Shown here: positions 57,430 through 64,000 of the stretch, in pieces
Layout of the letters: every line of letters starts with the position of its first letter
How positions within the stretch are numbered: position 1 is the first letter of the stretch
Source: Proteles cristata cristata
Lineage: Eukaryota; Chordata; Mammalia; Carnivora; Hyaenidae
Reading direction: 5' to 3'
Assembly (NCBI GenBank): GCA_017311185.1
Contig: JAESUZ010005462.1
Span: 3,968,001-4,032,000, forward strand
Length of the DNA: 64,000 bases
Notes under the pieces: generated by a model
Databases searched by the model: none
Seen by the model: the letters and a program-made list of their open reading frames with translations, nothing else
What the model was told of the DNA's origin: nothing
Position numbers and translations under genes: made by a program

Positions 57430-59240
57430 GTACTCTTAATTCCATTGTGTAGATCTATATTTCAATCTGGTATCATTTTTTTTCTGTCTAAAGGACTTTA
57501 ACCTTTCTTAAAATGCAAACGTTTTAGTAATGAATTATTCTAGCTTTTGTATGTCTGAAACACCTTTATTTGGTTTCTACTTTTCAGAGACTTTTTTTTT
57601 TTTGGATTGGTATCCAACTCTACATCAACAGTTGTTTTGTTCCCCTCCTTTGGAGATGTTCCTCTACTATCTTTTTTTCTTTTTTTGGCTTCCAGTTTAT
57701 TCATTTACGCAGTTTTTCACCAAATCATTTTATGAGGCACCCACTGTGTGCCTCTATTGTTTTCAGAGCCCAAAGTGAGTCAGACCATAGAATGTGCTAG
57801 TACTTGTTGATACACAGATTAGCTGTTTCCTCTACTATCTTCTTACCAGCATTGGTTTCACTGAGAATATGATATCCTTATTTTTGTTCCTCTCTGTGCA
57901 ATATGGCCTTTCCTCTGGTCACTCTTCAAAATGTCTTCGTTAGCACTGATTTGAGCAATTTGATCCCAATATGTCTATGTGATCACATGTTTTAATGTTT
58001 CTTGTGCTTGGGGTTCACTGATCTGTGGATTTAAAGTTTTCCTCTAATTTGAACATCTTTTGACTATTATTCCTCAAATATTTTTATATCTTAAGACTCC
58101 AAATATACATATATTTGCCTGTTTGAAGTGGTCCCAAAGCCCAGAGATGCTTTTTAATTTTTTTCTATTTCCTGTCTGTGTATAATTTTGGACAGTTTAT
58201 ACCGCTATGTTTTTAGCTACACTAAATTTTTATTCTGCTATGTGTAATGTGCTATTTATTCCATTCAATGCATTTTAAAATCTCATATATTTAGGTTTTC
58301 ATGTCTACAAGTTTGATTCGAGTCCTTTTTATACCTTTCATATGTCTGCTGAATTTTTGAACTGAATATGGAATTGTATATGACATACAGTTATAACAAC
58401 TACTTTAATGTCGTACTCTGCTAATTCTAACATATGTCAATTCTAGGTTGATTTTAATTAATTGGTTATTCATTATAAATCATGTTTCCCTGCTATCTTA
58501 TATGTTTGGTAATCTTTGTGGGAAATTTTGCTTTGTGGGAAATTTTGCTTTGTGGGGATATTTCTGCATTCTTTTGAGTATTTTTTATCTTTGTTCTGGG
58601 ATGCAATGAAAACAGTTTGATTCTTTTAGATACCGCTTTTATGAATTCTTAGGTGAGTCCAGAGTAGTCCAGAGTTAATTTAGGGCTATTTAACTCTCAT
58701 TATTGAGGCAAGAACTTTTTCAATATGGACTTTTCTAACCTGGCTGGTAGGAACAGGCACTACTATCAGCCCTGTGTGAACACCAGGGACCATACTTAGT
58801 CCTTTCAGGAGATTTTTCCTCAGTTTCACTTAGTTTCTGCTGGATCCTCAAGAGATACCCTCTGAAGATTACTAGAGTTGTGTCTCTGTAACTGTTTTCG
58901 TTTCAATATTCTGTTCCGAAAACTATAGTTGCTTTGTTCTCCCTAAACATTAGCATCTGTCTCCTCAACTTAGGGAATTTTTTAGGCTCTATCTGGGTTT
59001 TTGTAAGGCACTAAGCTGAGGCAATTTTAAAGCTGATCTTGTTTGTTTCTGATCTCTCAGGATCTTGGTTCTTTATCATCAGATGTCCAGTATTTTGAAA
59101 CTATAGTTTCCTGTTTGTCTTCCTCTCTTTCTTTGTTTCCGTTTGCTTCTTTTTCTTTCTTTTGTTCATCGATCCACCCTTCCTTGTTTCCTGGTGGACT
59201 TCTACTGCAAAGCTACATTTTTCTAACGCAGACTGGTTCT
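57430..59240 (-). mobile_element. Old L1 5' UTR, antisense, long
   Basis: Landmarks of the antisense L1M 5' UTR: CTGTCTAAAGGACTTTAACC, TTGGGGTTCACTGATCTGTGG, AAGTGGTCCCAAAGCCCAGAG, TGCTAATTCTAACATATGTC, TTTGTTCTGGGATGCAATGA and CTGGCTGGTAGGAACAGGCAC. About 1.8 kb, without young insertions. A 17-base unit is duplicated at 58514-58557. Confidence 0.6.
58514..58557. repeat. 17-bp tandem duplication
   Basis: TTTGTGGGAAATTTTGC occurs twice in direct succession, then TTTGTGGGG. Confidence 0.9.
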
Positions 59241-59603
59241 TGTCTCTGCACCCATTCCCCACTGTAGGAATCCCTTGATTGATAATAGCGCCCAATTCCC
59301 TCAACTAATGCTGGTCTGAATTTAGAGGGCTCTGTTCAAACATGCTGATGATTCCTGTTATCACCTCACCAGCTGAGGCATTTGACTGCTTTTCCTCAAA
59401 CCTGCATAACTGACTCTGCTATATATTTATTTTAGCTAATCTTTGAGTATTGAATCTGCTTGTAAGACTCCACTGTTATTCCGTAACTGCAATGGAAATG
59501 GTAGGACCTTGGTAGGTAAATTTGCTTCTTGGTCTTGATCTCTATCTCCCACTTTGTGCTCTATCCACCTGAGCAAGTCCAGCTCAAAGTATGACATGAT
59601 GTA

Positions 59604-59945
59604 CAGTTGACTCTTGAACAACATGTGTTTGAACTACACAGGCTTACTTACAGGCAGAGTTTTTTGATAAATGCAATACAGTACTATAAATGTATTTTTT
59701 CTTCCTTATGATTTTCTTAATAACATTTTATTCTCTCTAGCTTACTTTATTGTAAGATTATAGTACATATTACATATAAAATACTAAGTATGTGTTAATG
59801 AACAGTTTATGTTATCAATAGGGCTTGAAGTCAATAGTATAGGCTACTAATAGTTACATTTTTGGTAAGTCAAAAATTATATGTGAAATTTTAGCTATGC
59901 AAGGGCTCAGCACCTCTAAACTCCATGTTATTCAAGGGTCATCTG
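59604..59945 (+). mobile_element. Tigger-type (TcMar) non-autonomous DNA transposon
   Basis: Terminal inverted repeats: left CAGTTGACTCTTGAACAACA, right end the complement of CAGATGACCCTTGAATAACA. TA duplications at 59602-59603 and 59946-59947. The interior (CTTCCTTATGATTTTCTTAA, TAGCTTACTTTATTGTAAG) matches a common mammalian Tigger-related MITE; about 342 bases, no transposase. Confidence 0.9.
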
Positions 59946-60101
59946 TACTCATATGCAATTCAGGGGAGATCTCTACCTCACTGGAGATTGCAAAGTAGTG
60001 GTTCTTAACTTTTAGGGATTTTTAATTCCTTGAAGAATCAAAGGCTGGTGACTCTCTCCCCTAAAAGAAGTATATACACATAGCACTTATATATAATTTT
60101 T

Positions 60102-60299
60102 TTATTTTTTTAAATGTTTATTATTATTTACTTTGAGAGAGAGAGAGAAGCAGAGAGAGGGGAGAGAGGTAATCCCAAAGTGGCTCTGCACCGTCAGCAC
60201 CAAGCCTGACTTGGGGCTCAATCTCGCAAACCATGAAATCATGATCTGAGCTGAGATCAAGAGTCAGATGCTTAATCAATTGAGCCACCCATGTGTCCC
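60102..60299 (-). mobile_element. Can-SINE, antisense, diverged
   Basis: Between AGCACTTATATATAATTTTT (60082-60101) and ACACTTGTATATAATTTTTA (60300-60319). Head reads GGGACACATGGGTGGCTCAA on the minus strand. Confidence 0.94.
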
Positions 60300-60529
60300 A
60301 CACTTGTATATAATTTTTAGAGAGAGGATGATAGTTGTAGACCTTTGAAAGTATATTCATGAGGTTTTCTAGTTTAAGAGTTCTAGCTATGGAATTGTGG
60401 TGAAATGAATTCTTTTCATGATTTAGAGACTGCTAATAGTGAAGATGTTTCCTGGATATAAATTTTTACCAGTATATTATCAGGTGTAAAGCTCTTTTTA
60501 ACTATATGATGTATAGGGCTTCAGGGGAA

Positions 60530-61000
60530 TTTGAGTTGGTCAAGGAAAAAGATATGACCATGAGAGGCAGTAACACACAAAAAGCTTTATTGGACAATGT
60601 TTGGATAGAGTTTCATGAGATGCAAAGTCTCTCAAAGTAGAAGACCAACCAGAGGCTCTCAGTGAGGATGTCACCATCTTGAAGATAAAAAAAGAGAGGA
60701 GGTTTGCATGTCTAAATGATGTCATTTAGAGCATGGGAGGGAGTCACTAGATCAAAGAACTCTTAAGGGCAGTACGGTGGCTTGGGGCCTTATAATTACA
60801 AGGCCCTATTTTATCAATGGGCAACAAATGTCAGGCGACGATTTATGGAGATACAAAATAGACAGACTCAAAATGGCCCCAAATTTGCTTGTCTGTGCAA
60901 CTTTAAAAATAATTGGACAGGTACAAATTTCAGTTTGGTGCTAATAGGCTTTTGAGAAAAGAAATAATCTAAGGGCCTCTATACAGAGTCAATCATTGGC
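60530..61000 (-). mobile_element. Candidate solitary LTR
   Basis: The minus strand shows retroviral LTR-like order: a CpG-bearing leader, a gene-poor middle, then TCCAATAAAGCTTTTTGTGTG (polyadenylation signal, about 60573-60593) and a short C/T-rich tail. No family match and no clear TG...CA termini or duplication, so this is a guess. Confidence 0.35.
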
Positions 61001-61334
61001 TTATTTATATAAAATGTCAATAGTCAGATAGTTATATGAATTTGTAAAGGAAGAGAAGGAAGTCATTTTAAATTATCAGAAACTCTAAGCTTAGCACAAT
61101 TTACACTCATGGATCATATTGTTTTTATTTGCTAGTATTTTAGTATCTAGGTTGCCTATATTGTATATCAAAAGTCAATTTGGTCCTTAAAGTTCTATGA
61201 AGAATTTGTTCTTATTAGAAGCCATATAATCTATAGTAGGCTGGAGTTATGATGGAAAAATAAGAAACGGAATTAGAAAATGGAAATAAGGCCCACTCAT
61301 AATCTTCATGATTCACTAACCCAAATTGGGTTAG
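61001..61334. other. No feature recognised
   Basis: AT-rich unique sequence. Confidence 0.4.
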
Positions 61335-61495
61335 TGTTTATTAATATATATTATTATTATATATTAATATATAATATATTTTTATATATTATAAATATAT
61401 ATTTATAATATATAAAGAAATATAATATATTTTTATATATTATAAATATATAAATATATATTTCTAATATATATTTATTAATATATAAAGAAAGT
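61335..61495. repeat. AT-rich repeat with internal duplication
   Basis: About 160 bases of almost only A/T. An AATATATTTTTATATATTAT unit occurs twice, and ATATATAAAGAAA/ATATATAAAGAAAG recurs. Many overlapping palindromes. Confidence 0.95.
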
Positions 61496-61604
61496 TGACA
61501 AAAGCAATTGTGTTAAGGAAAAAACATTTTGGGGTTTTTTTTTTTCAACAAAAAAATTTTGTATGGTACAAACTGAAATATGGTGGTAAAAAAAATAGAT
61601 ACTT

Positions 61605-61766
61605 GACGCACCTTGGTGGCTCAGTCAGTTGAGCATCCTACTTTGGTTCAGGTCATGATCTCATGGCTTGTGGGTTCGAACCCCGCATCGGGCTCTGTGC
61701 TGACAGCTCAGATCCTGAAACTTGCTTCAGATTCTGTGTCTCTTTCTCCCTCTGCCCCTCTGCAGT
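61605..61766 (+). mobile_element. Can-SINE, 3'-truncated
   Basis: GACGCACCTTGGTGGCTCAGT head to CCCTCTGCCCCTCTGCAG. The tail is missing; the antisense L1 end follows at once, so the tail was lost on or after that insertion. Confidence 0.93.
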
Positions 61767-61770
61767 AGAC

Positions 61771-62046
61771 TTTTTTAAAAACTGAATATAATTTATTGTC
61801 AAAATGGCTTACATACAATACCCAGTGCTCATCCCAACAATACTTTCCTCAATATTCATTACTCATTTTCACATCTTCCCCCACCCCCCGTCCACGCTCA
61901 GTTTGTTCTCTGTATTTAAGAGTCTCTTGTTTGCCTCCCTCCCTCTCTGTTTGTAACTAATTTTTCCCCTTCCCTTCCCCCATGGCCTTCTGTTAAGTTT
62001 CTCAAGACCCACATATGAGTGAAAACATAGGATATCTGTCCTTCTC
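61771..62046 (-). mobile_element. L1 3' end, antisense
   Basis: Minus strand: AGTGAAAACATAGG-region ORF2 end, G-rich 3' UTR, GACAATAAATTATATTCAG-like end and A tail. TTTTTTAAAA occurs at both ends as a possible duplication. Truncated 5'. Confidence 0.88.
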
Positions 62047-62294
62047 TATTTTTTTTAAAATCCCATTTGCTGTATATAAAGCAAGTCAAATTATTTAAGA
62101 TAATTACAAAGTGCCACATGTAAGTGTAGAACTTAGTGTCTAGCTCAGCCAGGTTCTGAGTTACCTTGTGTTTATCAAACAGAAGTGTATTTTGAACCTC
62201 CGTTCAAATACCTATTTATAAATGTCTGTACAGACCCAGTTCATGCTCCATCCTAAGGCACATTTGTGCCCTGTTAAAGTGGCAAACAGGGTGT

Positions 62295-62334
<40 letters not shown>

Positions 62335-63734
62335 AAGCGTGTGCCTATGGGTTGAAACACATTACCTACTTTTCAAAATCCTTCAAGTAGTTGTATGGTA
62401 ATTTCAATAAACTAAATTTCAAAGCATGTTGGCACATTGCCAACAGGCAGACCCACCCAGGTGTGGGACTCTGGAATTTCTTATTAAATGCTATATGCCA
62501 TTAAGGGAAAGTGTTTCAAACAAGGAGGGAGAATTCAATTATGCCAAGCTGTGGAGATTTTTTTAAATGTCCTGTTATTACAGCAACTTAAGGTTTTGTG
62601 CCAAGCCATAAATATTTCTAATTTTAGCCCAGATCCTTTATCTAAAACATGGTGTGCATCTTTGTCCATATGGTTCCTAAACTCTCCAGTTTGTAAAAGC
62701 CCAGGGAGAAGTGGCAGCTCCACTCATTACCTGACTTCGTGCATGGTCACACCAATAGCACTTCTGACCACTCGCAGTTAATTCCAGGCAGTGCAGCCAG
62801 GTTTCTGTCAACTCTAATGTATTCATCACTATTAATAAGTTAGGCGCCTAATTTACTACGAGTTGGCACTAGCAGTGACACTGAGAAAAGATCACATGTC
62901 TTAGCTGACTTGCTGATTCTTCCCTGCTGAAATGGACCTTTCTGCCAAAGTCAAAAAGAAAAATTGACAGTGCCGGATGACTAAACCTCCATCTCATGCA
63001 GAGCATTTGGCAGCTTGCAACTTTTTGCAAGACATAGTACATTTTTTAAATTCCTCCAAATAATGATGATGATGATAATAAAGAAGATACTTGGCAAGAG
63101 AGAGAAAAACTATTTTTTCATATTCTCTCTATGGAGTTTACAAAAATGGGATCAATCTACCCGTCAATGTAGACTGATTCCCAAGAGCTGGAACCACACT
63201 TCACTTGCCTGTGTTGTTGGCCAAACAAATGTGTCTTATTGGCCTAAGTTGAAGGGCTAATTTCCGGTCTATTGGAAAGGATCAAACAACTGAGAAGAAA
63301 ACCCTTCAGCAAACCTCTTAGCCTCTTTGTTCTAGAGAAATGCCTGGAGAACCATATACTGGTTTTTGTTTGTTCAATACCTAGACATGCCTCTTCCAAG
63401 TAAAGATGTCCAAAGAATTTAACGTCATTTTATAATTTTGCGATCTTGAGATGACCTGGGCATTGGATGCTTATTCAGATGCACTCCCAACAAAGTGAGA
63501 GGTGTAATGCTGAGACAATGGAGATCATTCCTTCATATTATTTTAGTGGCATAGAGAAATAGGCCACAAAAAATTAAACAATCCAGCTTCAGTTGAGCAA
63601 AATTAAGGTCTCCCTTTTGGAAAGAAGAAGTCACTGAAATTTCAAGGCCGATTCTATTTATTATCATGGGGAATATACTGAAATTTGTGCTTGCCTTGCT
63701 TACAAATTCATGCTATGTCTTCATTAAAAATTTT
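62047..63734. other. Repeat-poor block with GT microsatellite
   Basis: About 1.7 kb with no transposon relic that I recognise, the longest recognisably clean stretch near the window end. Contains (GT)n at 62289-62332 and a perfect 12-base palindrome TTAGGCGCCTAA at 62840-62851. No coding frame over 97 codons. Candidate conserved non-coding sequence. Confidence 0.3.
62289..62332. repeat. (GT)n microsatellite
   Basis: About 20 GT units with one TA interruption near the start. Confidence 0.97.
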
Positions 63735-64000
63735 TAGCAGCTTTATTGAGATATAATTCACATGCCAACAATTCACCCATTTAAGGTATACAACTCAATA
63801 GTTTTTGGTATATTACATTATTAATTTTTTAAAATAAAAGTAAAACATATATACAATTTGCCATTTTAATCATAATTCATGTGCAATTCAGTGGCATTAG
63901 CTACAGTCACAATTTTGTACAACCACCACCACTATTTCCAAACTATTTCATCATCCCAAACAGAAATTTTGTGCTCAATAAACAGTAACTCCACCTCAAA
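63735..64000 (-). mobile_element. Old L1 3' region, antisense, runs off the window
   Basis: AGCAGCTTTATTGAGATATAATTCACATGCC, CAATTCACCCATTTAAGGTATAC and AATTTTGTACAACCACCACCAC are classic antisense L1M 3' UTR sequence. Confidence 0.85.

Noticed and set aside
1..64000. CRISPR arrays, operons, bacterial-type promoters, plasmid or phage genes
   Set aside because: No regularly spaced repeats, no dense coding and no ribosome-binding sites; the DNA is mammalian.

Overview
The window is nuclear DNA of a placental mammal, almost certainly a carnivoran of the cat-like (feliform) branch. The evidence is nineteen tRNA-Lys-derived SINEs of the Can-SINE type, with the head GCGCCTGGGTGGCTCAGTCGG, a box resembling GGTCATGATCTCGCGGTT, a CT-rich body and an AATAAATAAA tail. 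Carnivoran LINE-1 (L1) copies of several ages accompany them. The SINE body reads GGGCTCTGTGCTGACAGCTC, as in feliforms, not the canid form. Many L1 3' ends read TTGACAATAAACTATTTG, which differs slightly from the domestic-cat form I know, so a non-felid feliform is possible (inference only).

I find no intact protein-coding gene, exon cluster, RNA gene, CpG island or CRISPR array. The window reads as AT-rich intergenic or deep intronic sequence. Open frames above 100 codons are mostly L1 ORF2 remnants, antisense shadows of repeats, or low-complexity tracts. Two exceptions are worth testing: a 169-codon minus-strand frame at 20386-20895, and a GC-rich block at 40905-41841 that looks like the 3' end of a processed retrocopy.

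Layout. 1-5.9 kb: AT-rich sequence with MIR fragments, a CA microsatellite and a tandem SINE pair sharing one target site. 5.96-13.85 kb: an L1 graveyard. A 5'-inverted L1 lies next to an old L1 that runs from 5' UTR through ORF1 into ORF2 and has itself been hit by three SINEs and two other L1s. 14-24 kb: MIR and L2 relics, an antisense L1 5' UTR split by a younger L1, another young L1, a MER20-like hAT element, and a repeat-free candidate regulatory block near 23.3-23.8 kb. 24-32 kb: very short L1 3' ends, a solitary LTR, a 1.5 kb young L1 with perfect target-site duplications, and an MLT1-like LTR. 32-43 kb: SINEs, the GC-rich retrocopy and a Z-DNA-prone repeat. 43-64 kb: an inverted pair of DNA-transposon relics, an old L1 carrying a young L1 3' end, another young L1, a long antisense L1 5' UTR, a Tigger-type element with TA duplications, a candidate LTR, an AT-rich satellite-like tract and a repeat-poor final 1.7 kb.

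Nothing points to a new gene system. The value of the window is a readable record of retrotransposition: nested insertions, twin-priming, reused target sites and lineage-specific SINE and L1 variants. All family assignments were made by eye from remembered consensus sequences; boundaries of old elements are accurate only to tens of bases.
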